Shown here: piece after piece, positions 43,631 to 52,672 of the stretch
How positions within the stretch are numbered: the first letter of the stretch is position 1
Layout of the letters: the number at the start of each line of letters is the position of its first letter
Origin: Serratia sarumanii
GTDB lineage: Bacteria > Pseudomonadota > Gammaproteobacteria > Enterobacterales > Enterobacteriaceae
Assembly (NCBI RefSeq): GCF_029962605.1
Contig: NZ_CP124750.1
Location: forward strand, 4,030,001 to 4,094,000
Direction: 5' to 3'
DNA length: 64,000 nt
Program-made: the position numbers and the translations under genes
The notes under the pieces: model-generated
Seen by the model: only the letters and a program-made list of their open reading frames with translations
What the model was told of the DNA's origin: nothing
Database searches by the model: none

Positions 43631-45403
43631 TCAGTGTGGCTCCTGCTCTTCGCTGTACTGGGTTTGCCACATCGCGGCGTAGCGGCCGTTAGCCGCCAGC
43701 AGCGCCTCGTGCCCCCCGCGCTCGACGATCTCCCCCGCCTCCAGCACGATGATTTCATCGGCGTCCACCACGGTGGAGAGCCGGTGGGCGATCACCAGCG
43801 TGGTGTGGTTGCGGCTTACCTCGCGCAGGTGCCCCTGGATTTCGCGCTCGGTCTGGGTATCCAGCGCGCTGGTCGCCTCGTCGAACACCAGGATGGCCGG
43901 ATTTTTCAGAATGGTGCGCGCGATCGCCACCCGCTGCTTTTCACCGCCCGACAGCTTCAGCCCGCGCTCGCCCACCCGGGTGTCGTAACCGTCGGGCAAA
44001 CCGACGATAAAATCATGGATATGCGCCAGCCGCGCCGCCCGCTCGATTTCTTCATCGCTGGAGCCGGTTTTGCCGTAGCCGATGTTGTAGCGCAGCGTAT
44101 CGTTGAACAGCACCGTATCCTGCGGCACGATGCCGATCGCCTGCCGCAGGCTGGCCTGGGTCAGTTGGCGAATGTCCTGGCCGTCGAGGGTAATGGCGCC
44201 GCCCTGCACGTCGTAGAAACGGAACAGCAGGCGCGACAGCGTGGACTTGCCCGCGCCGGAGGCGCCAACCACCGCCACCGTGTGGCCCGCCGGAATGGTA
44301 AAACTCACCTGCTTGAGGATCGGCCGCCGCGTGTCGTAACCGAAGCTGACCGCGTCGAACCGCACTTCGCCGCGATCGAGACGCAGCGGCTGCGCATCCG
44401 GGCTATCGACGATCTCACGCTTTTCTTGCAGCAGATCGAACATGTTCTCCATGTCGATCAGCGCCTGGCGCACCTCGGAATAAATAAAGCCGAAGAAGTT
44501 CAGCGGCTGATACAGCTGCAGCAGATAGGCGTTGACCAGCACGAAGTCGCCGACCGTCATCGTTCCCTGCGTAATGCCCTGCGCCGCCATGGCCATCATC
44601 ACGATCAGCCCGATCGAAATAATGGCGGTTTGCCCCAGGTTGATCGCCGTAAAACTGAATTGGTTCTTGATGGCGGCGTATTCGTACAGCCGGCGCGACA
44701 GGTCGAAGCGCTCGGCTTCGAATTCTTCATTGCCGAAGTACTTCACGGTCTCATAGTTCAGCAGGCTGTCGATGGATTTGCTGTTGGCGTCGGCGTTGGC
44801 CTTGTTGAGCTCGCGGCGAAAGCGGGTGCGCCAGCTGACCGCCAGCACGGTAAACAGGATGTAGCAGCCGACCGTCGTCAGGATCGCCAGCGCGAACCAG
44901 CCGTTCAGCATGTGCCACATGATCGCCGTGACCAGCGAGAGCTCGAACAGGATCGGCACGATGGAGAACAGCAGCCGCGACAGCACCGTGGACACCGCCT
45001 GGGTGCCGCGCTCGATGGACAACGACAGCCCGCCGGTCTGGCGCTCCAGATGGAAGCGCAGGCTCAGCGCATGCAGCTGGCGAAACACCCGCACGCCCAG
45101 CAGGCGCGTGGCGTTCTGGCTGACGTGAATGAACATCACGTTGCGCAGCTCCTCAAACAGCGCGCCGCCCACCCGCGCCACGCCGTAGGCGACGATCAGC
45201 CCCAGCGGCACCGCCAGCATTTTCGCCGTCTCACCGCTCAGCGCATCGACCACCGCTTTGTAGGCCAGCGGCACCAGCGTGGTGCTGACCTTGGCCGCCA
45301 CCATGAACACGAAGGCCACCACCAGATACGCGCGCAGCCGCGGGTTGTCTTTCGGCCACAGGTAGGGCAACAGGAATTTCAGCAAACGGGAACGATCCAT
45401 CAT
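43631..45403 (-). CDS. ABC transporter of the Atm1/ABCB7 type
   Basis: A 590-residue fused exporter. The membrane domain contains LRNVMFIHVSQNATRLLGVR, LSLRFHLERQTGGLSLSIER and SLLNYETVKYFGNEEFEAER, the latter two typical of the mitochondrial Atm1/bacterial HMT1 group that exports glutathione conjugates or glutathione-metal complexes. ATPase motifs are Walker A GASGAGKST, signature LSGGEKQRVAIARTI and Walker B ILVFDEATSALD. Start at 45403 or the adjacent ATG at 45400. Convergent with betI. Confidence 0.87.
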   Translation of the reverse strand: MMDRSRLLKFLLPYLWPKDNPRLRAYLVVAFVFMVAAKVSTTLVPLAYKAVVDALSGETAKMLAVPLGLIVAYGVARVGGALFEELRNVMFIHVSQNATRLLGVRVFRQLHALSLRFHLERQTGGLSLSIERGTQAVSTVLSRLLFSIVPILFELSLVTAIMWHMLNGWFALAILTTVGCYILFTVLAVSWRTRFRRELNKANADANSKSIDSLLNYETVKYFGNEEFEAERFDLSRRLYEYAAIKNQFSFTAINLGQTAIISIGLIVMMAMAAQGITQGTMTVGDFVLVNAYLLQLYQPLNFFGFIYSEVRQALIDMENMFDLLQEKREIVDSPDAQPLRLDRGEVRFDAVSFGYDTRRPILKQVSFTIPAGHTVAVVGASGAGKSTLSRLLFRFYDVQGGAITLDGQDIRQLTQASLRQAIGIVPQDTVLFNDTLRYNIGYGKTGSSDEEIERAARLAHIHDFIVGLPDGYDTRVGERGLKLSGGEKQRVAIARTILKNPAILVFDEATSALDTQTEREIQGHLREVSRNHTTLVIAHRLSTVVDADEIIVLEAGEIVERGGHEALLAANGRYAAMWQTQYSEEQEPH

Positions 45404-45581
45404 GTAATATTCATCTTCTCGGTCGGGATCGCGGCGCACGGCCGCGCGGGGGTTATGAGTTTGGCCTGGCCGGCGGCGAACGCCGCAGCCATCCCATTCT
45501 CCTGCGGCGGCAACTCAGCATCATCCGTCAGGAGAAGCGGCGGCGGCTCGGGCAAAGTTCAGGCATGGAGGAGACAATCAC

Positions 45582-46439
45582 ATGACCCAGACGTATGCAA
45601 AGCGCTTTGCGCAGGTCTTTGACTATATCGACCGCCACCTGGACGAGGCGCTCACCGTCGAAAAACTGAGCGAAGTGGCCCACTTTTCGCGCTTTCACTT
45701 TCAACGCCAGTTTAGCGCGTATTGCGGCATCTCGGTGTGGCGTTATATCCAGTGGATGAGGCTCAAACGCGCCTCGTACCGCCTGGCGTATAACCCACTG
45801 GAGCCGGTGATTGACATCGCGCTGGACGCCGGTTTTCAAAACCCGGAGTCCTTCAGCCGCGCCTTCAAACAGGCGTTCAGCCAAACGCCAAGCCAGTTTC
45901 GCAAACGGCCGGCCTGGATCGATTGGCAGCAGCGCTTTCCCGAGCCGAAACACACAAGGAAACAACCCATGAAGGTAGACATTGTCGACTTCCCGGCCAC
46001 GCCGGTGGCGATGATCGAACATCGCGGCCCGTCCGCGCTGGTCAACGAAACCGCCGCACGCTTTATCGAGTGGCGCAAAACCAGCGGCCTGTCGCCGGTC
46101 AGAAGCAGCCGCACTTACGGCATCGCACCGCACGATCCGGCCACCACCGAAGCGCAGGACTTCCGCTTCTTCATTTGCGGCGAGGTCACTGCGCCGATCC
46201 CCGAAGACAACGCCTTCGGCGTGCTGAACAGCACGCTGCCGGCCGGGCGCTGCGCGGTGCTGCGCCATCACGGCTCGCTGGATGGGCTGTCTGAAAGCGC
46301 TCGTTATCTCTACAGCGAGTGGTTGCCGAACAGCGGCGAGGAACCGCGCGATTTTCCGCTCTATTTCCACTACCACAACTTTGTGCACGAGGTGGCGGAA
46401 TATGAACTGGTGACCGATCTTTACCTGCCGCTGAAGTAA
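45582..46439 (+). CDS. AraC-family regulator with GyrI-like effector domain
   Basis: A 285-residue regulator with the AraC DNA-binding region at the N-terminus (residues 5-110: IDRHLDEALTVEKLSEVAHFS, then AGFQNPESFSRAFKQAFSQ) and a GyrI/SbmC-like small-molecule-binding domain at residues 128-285. This is the Rob-like layout of drug and stress regulators. GGAGGAG precedes the ATG. It is divergent from the Atm1-type exporter (178 bp between starts), a plausible target. Confidence 0.85.
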   Translation: MTQTYAKRFAQVFDYIDRHLDEALTVEKLSEVAHFSRFHFQRQFSAYCGISVWRYIQWMRLKRASYRLAYNPLEPVIDIALDAGFQNPESFSRAFKQAFSQTPSQFRKRPAWIDWQQRFPEPKHTRKQPMKVDIVDFPATPVAMIEHRGPSALVNETAARFIEWRKTSGLSPVRSSRTYGIAPHDPATTEAQDFRFFICGEVTAPIPEDNAFGVLNSTLPAGRCAVLRHHGSLDGLSESARYLYSEWLPNSGEEPRDFPLYFHYHNFVHEVAEYELVTDLYLPLK

Positions 46440-46443
46440 CAAA

Positions 46444-46469
46444 AGTCAGGCTCCTCACGGAGCCTGACT
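46444..46469 (-). terminator. Rho-independent terminator of actS (bidirectional stem)
   Basis: A perfect 11-bp stem (AGTCAGGCTCC, loop TCAC) lies between the convergent stops at 46439 and 46474. TTTTG follows on the minus strand, favouring termination of actS. Confidence 0.7.
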
Positions 46470-46473
46470 GACG

Positions 46474-47226
46474 TCAACAAGACGGCGACGAACCCTGCGG
46501 CGGCAGATAACGCTGCGGATCGAGCGCAGTGGCGCGGTAGCGGATCTGGAAGTGCAGGAATACCGAATCGGTGCCGGTGCTGCCCATGGTGCCGATCTTC
46601 TGCCCCGCTTTCACATCCTGACCGTTGCGCACCAGCGTGGTGTCGTTGTGCGCATAGGCGGTAATGAAGTCCTCGCCGTGCTTAATCATGATCAGATTGC
46701 CGTAGCCGCGCAGCTGATTGCCGACGTACACCACTTTGCCCTTGGCGGAAGCGTAGATCGGCTGGCCGCGCTTGCCGGCGATATCGATGCCCTTGTTGCC
46801 GCCGTCGGAATTGGAGTACGCCTGCACGATCCGACCGCTGGTCGGCCAGCGCCAGCAGCGGGAAGCGCCCGGCGGCGGCGTTTGTTTGACGATTGCGGCG
46901 GAAGACGACTTTTTACGGCGCGTAGCGGCGGTTTTGGCCGGCGCGCTGCCGCTCAGCCGCAGTTTCTGCCCCACCTCGAGGCTATAAGGCGGACGAATTT
47001 TGTTGATTCTGGCCAGCTCGCTGACTTCGCTGTCGGTGATCCAGGCGATGTAGTACAGCGTATCGCCCCGTTTGACGGTATAGGTTTTGCCAGAATAACT
47101 GCCCTTCGGCAGTTTGTCATAGTCGCGGTTATAGGTGTTTTTGCCCGAACACCCGGCCAACAGCAGCCCCAATGCCAAACACACCGCCACACGGCGCCAC
47201 CCTGCCAGTTTGCTTCCTGTGCTCAA
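46474..47226 (-). CDS. actS: ActS (YgeR), LysM/degenerate LytM amidase activator
   Basis: About 250 residues. A lipoprotein signal (CLALGLLLAGCSG) is followed by one LysM domain (YTVKRGDTLYYIAWITDS) and a C-terminal LytM/M23 domain ending in the E. coli YgeR-like RYLPPQGSSPSC. The metal ligands are lost (GNKGIDI, LHFQIR), as in the family, which activates the AmiA/B/C amidases instead of cutting peptidoglycan itself. No ATG fits; a TTG at 47226, with AGGA just upstream, gives the E. coli-like length. An ATG at 47301 would add 25 unrelated residues. Confidence 0.85.
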   Translation of the reverse strand: MSTGSKLAGWRRVAVCLALGLLLAGCSGKNTYNRDYDKLPKGSYSGKTYTVKRGDTLYYIAWITDSEVSELARINKIRPPYSLEVGQKLRLSGSAPAKTAATRRKKSSSAAIVKQTPPPGASRCWRWPTSGRIVQAYSNSDGGNKGIDIAGKRGQPIYASAKGKVVYVGNQLRGYGNLIMIKHGEDFITAYAHNDTTLVRNGQDVKAGQKIGTMGSTGTDSVFLHFQIRYRATALDPQRYLPPQGSSPSC

Positions 47227-47375
47227 ATCCTGTCCCCAGTCGTCGTTTCGGTTCTGATACGCGTCAGCCGCACAGTGTAACATTTGCGCCGGGTCAGTCA
47301 AAAACCCCCGGACGGTCTATGCTAAACAGGTAAGGATGACTGATTAATTACCCAACGACGAAATGGAGTACTGTC

Positions 47376-47945
47376 ATGTTGAACCTCGACCGCAATAATC
47401 TGCCCCTCCTGAGCGAAGAGCTGCTCAAAAAGCAACGCACCACCCTTTTGATCATCGCCTTCCTGCTGCTGGCGGGCGGCATACTGTGCCTGGTCAATCC
47501 TTTCGCCTCCGGCGCGGCGCTGAGCATCGTGGTCGGCATCCTGCTGCTGTTGAGCGGCGCCGGGCTGATTATCGCCATGATCGCCAACCGGGCGCAGAAT
47601 ACCTGGCCGATGATCGGCGGCATTTTGCTGGGCGTGGCCTACCTGATTATCGGCTATGTGTTCATCACCAGCCCGCTGGCGGGCATTCTGGCGCTGGCGG
47701 TGTACCTCGCCGTGCTGTTCGCGCTCGGCGGCATCGCGCGCCTGGCGGCGGGCTACATGCGCCGCGGGCTGCCGGGCAACTGGCTGCAGTTCGTTATCGG
47801 CGTGCTCGATTTGATCATCGCCTGGATACTGATCGGCTCAGGCCCGGCGGCGTCGGTCACGCTGGTGACGGCGATCGTCGGCATCGAGATGCTGGTCAGC
47901 TCCTTTGCGCTGTTCCAGGCGGCGAATCTGTTTAAAAAAAGCTAA
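47376..47945 (+). CDS. HdeD-family inner membrane protein
   Basis: A 189-residue protein with six hydrophobic segments in three repeated pairs (LLIIAFLLLAGGILCLVNPF, AALSIVVGILLLLSGAGLII, and so on), typical of the HdeD/DUF308 family linked to acid resistance at high cell density in E. coli. The mechanism is unknown. GGAGT precedes the ATG, and a hairpin follows the stop. Confidence 0.85.
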   Translation: MLNLDRNNLPLLSEELLKKQRTTLLIIAFLLLAGGILCLVNPFASGAALSIVVGILLLLSGAGLIIAMIANRAQNTWPMIGGILLGVAYLIIGYVFITSPLAGILALAVYLAVLFALGGIARLAAGYMRRGLPGNWLQFVIGVLDLIIAWILIGSGPAASVTLVTAIVGIEMLVSSFALFQAANLFKKS

Positions 47946-47951
47946 CTCAGT

Positions 47952-47977
47952 AGCCGCCGCTCTCTTGAGCGGCGGCT
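47952..47977 (+). terminator. Terminator-like hairpin after HdeD-family gene
   Basis: A perfect 11-bp stem (AGCCGCCGCTC/GAGCGGCGGCT, loop TCTT) 7 bp after the stop codon, ending in TTT then GG. The T tract is short. Confidence 0.6.
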
Positions 47978-48003
47978 TTGGATATCACGCCAATAAAAAT
48001 TCC

Positions 48004-49263
48004 CTAGGGCATTCTTATTGCGTAACGCCATTCCCCTATCTTTGAACCTATACCGTCGAGAGAACGTGTATGGATGCCAAAGTATTGATTATCAAAAATA
48101 ACTGCATAACCAACCTGCTCGGTAGAAAACGAGACAAAGCAATAAACGTGGTCAAATTCCTTGGGGTGGCCAATCGGCCCGGAGACACAAATATCTCCCG
48201 GCGCCAGACTCGCACGGTGGGTTATCTTCTGCCATCCCTGCTCTAGAGCCCATTCAACGAAGTAATCAACATTGATAGACTGCATGCTGCCAAGTTTCGG
48301 ATAAGGCAAGCCACAGAGCTTAAGGCAACTAACCTGGTGTGCAACGCAGGCATTGCTTGTCGCGGTAGGGCTGTATTCCGGCACAAACCAGTCTTCTACC
48401 GCTTCCCGGATTGAACGGTAATCTTCTTTAAACATCCCGACAAACCGCTCAGCGCTGCTGTAAAAATGATCATCCCACACCACGGCATCAGCCAGTTGCG
48501 CGACAAACGGTGCATCTATCGTGACCTTTGTTTTGGGCAGCAGTTGCAATATCAGAGCAAGTTCCTGAGTATCACTATATTCTTTAACATGACTTTCTCC
48601 CGATTTCGACGAGATAACTACCGTCGGCGTTCCCTTTCCATTACTACCTAACATAACACCTGAGATATCTTCGATTTTCATCGGCAAACTAAAAGGCAAA
48701 TTTTCCTTGAACAACTCTCGACCATATGCCTGGATCGTTTCAAAACTCACCGTGGCCCCCAAGCTTGCAGAGCCTGCAATGATCTCATAGGTCACTCCAT
48801 ACCCGATCCCTCTGATTATTTTTTCCTTATTTTTACTCCATGGGTTAACGCCAAGCGCTTCAACTGCGGCAATGGAAGCCTCTCCGATAGACTCTTTTCC
48901 ACCGACGTCTGCACAGATTGCATAGATATGACTATCTCTATAATTTATTTTAGCCATATCCCCCATATTTACAGCGACTCCGGTGATCTTCTTCCAATTA
49001 CCTGGAATAACAAAATAAGGAATAATTCGCGCATTGACATAATCTCCCTCACCTCGCCAACCATTTCCTCTTCTTAAGCTGGTTTCCTTTTGACCTGTCG
49101 GATCGATTTCCTCCGCATCAGGACTACCATCGGCATCCGTATCTGCATCGGCAATAATTAAAATATGGCCATCATCTTTAATCATAACAACAGGATCTGG
49201 CATGACCGGCTCACCTGGAGAAGTCCGGCTATTTTTCCATGAGTGGGTGATGACATTTGACAT
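48004..49263 (-). CDS. Predicted cell-wall-degrading toxin: GH75-like plus CHAP/NlpC-like domains
   Basis: A 419-residue protein without a signal peptide. Residues 38-55 are Asp-rich (DADTDADGSPD, calcium-loop-like). Residues 75-190 resemble GH75 chitosanases: SHIYAICADVGGKESIGEAS holds Asp119 and Glu128, nine apart like the catalytic pair I recall for that family. Residues 300-400 look like a CHAP/NlpC cysteine hydrolase: Cys306 (SNACVAHQ), LAPGDICV and His372 (EFDHVYCF). I infer attack on peptidoglycan glycan and peptide. No-signal muramidase/amidase proteins beside a lipoprotein suggest a type VI-type effector; no secretion genes are nearby. GAGGG precedes the ATG. Confidence 0.65.
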   Translation of the reverse strand: MSNVITHSWKNSRTSPGEPVMPDPVVMIKDDGHILIIADADTDADGSPDAEEIDPTGQKETSLRRGNGWRGEGDYVNARIIPYFVIPGNWKKITGVAVNMGDMAKINYRDSHIYAICADVGGKESIGEASIAAVEALGVNPWSKNKEKIIRGIGYGVTYEIIAGSASLGATVSFETIQAYGRELFKENLPFSLPMKIEDISGVMLGSNGKGTPTVVISSKSGESHVKEYSDTQELALILQLLPKTKVTIDAPFVAQLADAVVWDDHFYSSAERFVGMFKEDYRSIREAVEDWFVPEYSPTATSNACVAHQVSCLKLCGLPYPKLGSMQSINVDYFVEWALEQGWQKITHRASLAPGDICVSGPIGHPKEFDHVYCFVSFSTEQVGYAVIFDNQYFGIHTRSLDGIGSKIGEWRYAIRMP

Positions 49264-49336
49264 AATGTTACCCTCGGTGAAAGCATGGAGCCAAATGATA
49301 TATATTACCGACAAGCATAAAGACATACATAATAAA

Positions 49337-50061
49337 TTATGACGGTTTGTCGGCCATATTAATTCGGCAGATTTTTATTTTCAACTTCACAGAATCGATA
49401 GCTAACTCTTTGTCTTCTTTACTGTAAAACTTATACCCCTGAATCGTTGCGACACCCAACAACCTTGCTTTGTTTTGTTGTTCTTTTTTAATGGCCTCCG
49501 CCAGTGCATCAAGATTAGGCGTGATTAATTCAACACCCGCCAGCCTGATTTCCAATTCATATACCACCCCCCCCAGATTTTGGTAAAGATAATTTCCCAC
49601 ATCAGTATAGTATGCCTTATTATTATCAATAATTAACGCAACATCCTGGTCTAAAAGGTTGATAACTTCATACATGTAATTAGCCGATGCCGCAGCCGTC
49701 TTGTAATTATAGATTTGCGCCGCATAATTATAATGACCAGAAAAATATTATCGCCAACAGCAATGCCGCCACTGTACATCGCAGTCGTCACTGAACCACT
49801 TGCGGCAGAAATTACAGCGACGAGAGTACCCAAAAAACCCACTTCATTATACCCATAGGTTTGTTGATAAAGACTTATGTATTTCCCTCGCCATAATTCT
49901 CGATAAACCAAAGCGATTTTTTTAATGTTATCAATCTTAGGTTTTTTTTCTGCCGCGACCGACCATGGTGCGGGCCGAGGTTGTTCTACCGGGATCGGAT
50001 AAGGGCTGGTACAGCCAGAAAGCATCCACGCTAATGATAATGAGGCTAATGGATTATTCAT
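49337..50061 (-). pseudogene. Frameshifted lipoprotein gene, candidate immunity protein to the adjacent toxin
   Basis: Two overlapping frames (49651-50061 and 49337-49675) look like one gene of about 241 residues broken by loss of one base in a run of five A (five T on the coding strand) at 49741-49745. With a sixth base the frame reads IAVGDNIFSGHYNYAAQIYN and continues into the second frame (TAAASANYMYEVINLLDQDV). The N-terminus is a lipoprotein signal (LAWMLSGCTSPYP). A periplasm-facing lipoprotein 73 bp upstream of a wall-degrading toxin fits an immunity protein. The defect could be real, phase-variable or a sequencing error. I do not recognise the family. Confidence 0.65.
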
Positions 50062-50638
50062 ATTCCAAGCTCACAATACAGACACTTATTTATAAAAATA
50101 GCTCAGCACTTTTTTTCCTCCACTTTTCTAGTTATAGACTTTTACTTTGAAGTTTAAATCTAAAAAATCAACGCCCGCCTGATATTTTGTTCTTCACAAT
50201 GGTTTACCTATGCATAAAAATCTTGGATAAAATATCTTTGACCACCGTTCCTTTTCACTAAAGTTAAAAAATTCAATATAATAAAGCAGACCTCTGCCCT
50301 GACGGAAAATCGCCAATAGATATGATAGTCTTGTGCACACCATTCGATAATTTGTCCTCTTATCCCTCCCCCCTCATCTGACGGGCAGTGTTCTATCATG
50401 CCCCCACTCCTTAGCCAGGTGTAAAACAAGCTTGATTGGGATGCTCTTGTAAGAATGACGTTTACCTCTCATTACCACCGAAAAACGCGTTGATGCAACC
50501 GTTCCCTCTCCGCGTTCACCCCACTTTACGACCGCCGTCACACCTCGCCACCGCCAAATTGCGTTGGTTATAGAGTCGTCTACAATTCAATCGAATTACC
50601 CCCTACAACATCAGAAATTATTATTATTAGAGGTGATT
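50062..50638. other. AT-rich intergenic region, no reliable gene
   Basis: About 575 bp between the broken lipoprotein gene and the oxygenase gene. It contains a 73-codon minus-strand frame (50208-50429) without a convincing ribosome-binding site. Its low GC matches the toxin locus and it may be transferred DNA. Confidence 0.45.
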
Positions 50639-51283
50639 ATGTTACAGAAACACGAAAACGTAATAAGTATGACTGTACTAAGCCCGCAAGCCACCCAACA
50701 ACTGATGCCTTCGTTTTCCTCCTTGCCCCACACGCAACACGCCGACGGCAAATATCGCCTGCGCCGTTATTCGGTCGTTAAATACCTCAACCCCAACGTC
50801 GCCGAAGTGGGGCCACGCACCTTCATGCAGTCCGATCAGATCAACCACTTCCAGGGCAACGTGGTGCGCCGCTTCGAGCCTATCGACAGCGCCGTACTGC
50901 AGAGCGCCGGCATGGCGGAGATGTGCAACCTGTTTGCAGAAAGCAACGAGCTGCCGGAAGGCGCCGAGATTGAGATCCATCAGATGCGCGTGGTCGCCAT
51001 CGAGAAAGACACCCAGGTGGCGCCGGAAGGCATTCACCAGGACGGTTTCGACCATATCGCGATGATCGCCATTCACCGGCATAACATCGTCGGCGGTGAA
51101 ATCATGCTGTACGACGACAGCCACCACGATCCCTTCTTTAAAAAAGCTCTGGCGGACGGTGAGGCCGTGCTGCTGGCGGACAGCAAACTGTGGCACAACG
51201 CCACGCCGATCAACGCCGTGAACCCAACTGAGGAAGGCCATTTGGATCTCTTCGTCCTCACCGCGCGGGGAGAGAAAGCATGA
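50639..51283 (+). CDS. 2-oxoglutarate/Fe(II)-dependent dioxygenase (IDO-like family)
   Basis: A 214-residue protein of the 2OG-Fe oxygenase group that includes free L-isoleucine/L-leucine hydroxylases. The iron facial triad is visible as HQD (EGIHQDGFDHI, near residue 128) and the distal histidine in SKLWHNATPI near 182. It should hydroxylate a small substrate, possibly a free amino acid. AGAGGTG lies before the ATG at 50639; the upstream ATG at 50564 is not supported. It overlaps the next gene by 4 bp (ATGA), so the two products probably act in sequence. Confidence 0.8.
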   Translation: MLQKHENVISMTVLSPQATQQLMPSFSSLPHTQHADGKYRLRRYSVVKYLNPNVAEVGPRTFMQSDQINHFQGNVVRRFEPIDSAVLQSAGMAEMCNLFAESNELPEGAEIEIHQMRVVAIEKDTQVAPEGIHQDGFDHIAMIAIHRHNIVGGEIMLYDDSHHDPFFKKALADGEAVLLADSKLWHNATPINAVNPTEEGHLDLFVLTARGEKA

Positions 51284-52512
51284 CCTTTACGCCCGAGCTC
51301 GCCCGACGCCAGTTCAGCGCCCTGTCTCAGCAAATCGACGGCAAACCGGCGATCTTTTTCGACGGCCCCGGTGGAGCGCAGGTTTCACGGGGCGTGCTGG
51401 AAAAAATGACGGACTACCTGGGGAAATACAACGCCAACCTGGGCGGCCACTACTTCTCCAGCCGGGTCACCGGCGAGGTGATGGGCCAGGCGCGAGAATC
51501 GGTGCGCGCCTTGTTAAATGCGCCGTCGCCCGACAACATTGTCTTCGGCATGAACATGACCACGCTGACTTTCCATCTCAGCCGCATCATCAGCCGCGAC
51601 TGGCAGGCCGGCGATGAGGTCATCGTCACCGCGCTCGATCACTACGCCAACGTCTCCAGCTGGCAGCAGGCCGCCGCCGACAAAGGAGCCGTGGTGCATC
51701 AGATACCGCTGGAGAGCGCAGACTGTTCTCTCGACGCCGCAAAGGTGTGTGAACGCATCAACGCCAACACTCGCCTGGTGGCGGTCAGCTACGCCTCCAA
51801 CGTCACCGGCAGCATCGTCGATATCAAAACCATCGTCGAAGCCGCGCATCGGGTCGGCGCGCAGGTGTATGTCGACGCCGTGCACTATGCGCCGCACAAC
51901 CTGATCGACGTGCAGGCGCTGGGCTGTGATTTCCTGGTGTGCTCCGCCTACAAGTTCTTTGGCCCGCACGTCGGCATGGCCTATATCGCGCCGCAGTGGT
52001 TGCAACGCCTGCGGCCATATAAAGTCGAGCCGGCCACCGATGTCGGCCCCGGCCGTTTCGAGACCGGCACGCAAAGCTTCGAGGCGCTGGCCGGCGTCGC
52101 GGCGGCGATCGACTATCTGGCGCAGTGGGGCACGCCCGGCGCGCCGTTAAGGCAGCGCTTGCAGGAGAGTTTCGCCGCCTACCACCAGCATGAAGAGGCG
52201 CTGTGCCGCCACTTTTTGCAACGGCTGCAGCAACTCGACGGCGTGCGGCTCTACGGCCATTCACAGGCGGACAGCGCGCGCCGCACGCCAACCTTCGCCC
52301 TGACCTTCAACGGCCAGACGCCTGACGCAATCGCCCGTCATCTCGGGCAGCACAACATCTGCGCCGGCAGCGGGCATTTCTATGCGCTGGGCCTGATCCA
52401 GCAGTTGGGGTTACAGGACGGCGGCGTGCTGCGCATCGGCATGATGCACTACAACACCCAGGGCGAAATAGACACGCTGTTTAAGGTGATCGCCGAAGAT
52501 ATCCTCAGTTAA
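51280..52512 (+). CDS. Class V aminotransferase / cysteine-desulfurase-like PLP enzyme
   Basis: A 410-residue fold-type I PLP enzyme. The Schiff-base lysine lies in CSAYKFFGPHVG; other family marks are YFDGPGG-like FFDGPGGAQVS at residue 24, TALDHYANVSSW, VSYASNVTGSIVDIK and YVDAVHYAPH. The catalytic loop cysteine of true IscS-type desulfurases is not obvious near the C-terminus (NICAGSGHFYA is the nearest). A lyase or transaminase acting on the hydroxylated product of the oxygenase is an inference from the translational coupling. Confidence 0.82.
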   Translation: MTFTPELARRQFSALSQQIDGKPAIFFDGPGGAQVSRGVLEKMTDYLGKYNANLGGHYFSSRVTGEVMGQARESVRALLNAPSPDNIVFGMNMTTLTFHLSRIISRDWQAGDEVIVTALDHYANVSSWQQAAADKGAVVHQIPLESADCSLDAAKVCERINANTRLVAVSYASNVTGSIVDIKTIVEAAHRVGAQVYVDAVHYAPHNLIDVQALGCDFLVCSAYKFFGPHVGMAYIAPQWLQRLRPYKVEPATDVGPGRFETGTQSFEALAGVAAAIDYLAQWGTPGAPLRQRLQESFAAYHQHEEALCRHFLQRLQQLDGVRLYGHSQADSARRTPTFALTFNGQTPDAIARHLGQHNICAGSGHFYALGLIQQLGLQDGGVLRIGMMHYNTQGEIDTLFKVIAEDILS

Positions 52513-52522
52513 CTCGCCACAT

Positions 52523-52550
52523 CGGCCCGCTCACCTTATTGAGCGGGCCG
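52523..52550 (+). terminator. Hairpin after oxygenase/PLP operon
   Basis: An 11-bp perfect stem (CGGCCCGCTCA/TGAGCGGGCCG, loop CCTTAT) 11 bp after the stop at 52512. No T tract follows. Confidence 0.5.
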
Positions 52551-52672
52551 CACAGTGCCACATCTTTCGCAGGCCATATCGGTCAAACAACAGACGCCTT
52601 CACCAACGCTGCCCATCGCGCAACGCCGGGGGTAGAATACAGAGGATTTTATTTTAGAAATGGATTTTTACT

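Noticed and set aside
43634..45622. Very long plus-strand open frame antisense to the Atm1-type transporter
   Set aside because: His/Arg/Gln-rich composition typical of a GC-rich gene read on the wrong strand; the minus strand carries full ABC motifs. The same holds for long frames opposite agaE, lysS, the adhesin operon and the macB-like gene.
50208..50429. 73-codon minus-strand frame in the AT-rich gap after the broken lipoprotein gene
   Set aside because: No convincing ribosome-binding site, no recognisable motif, and low-GC DNA gives such frames by chance.
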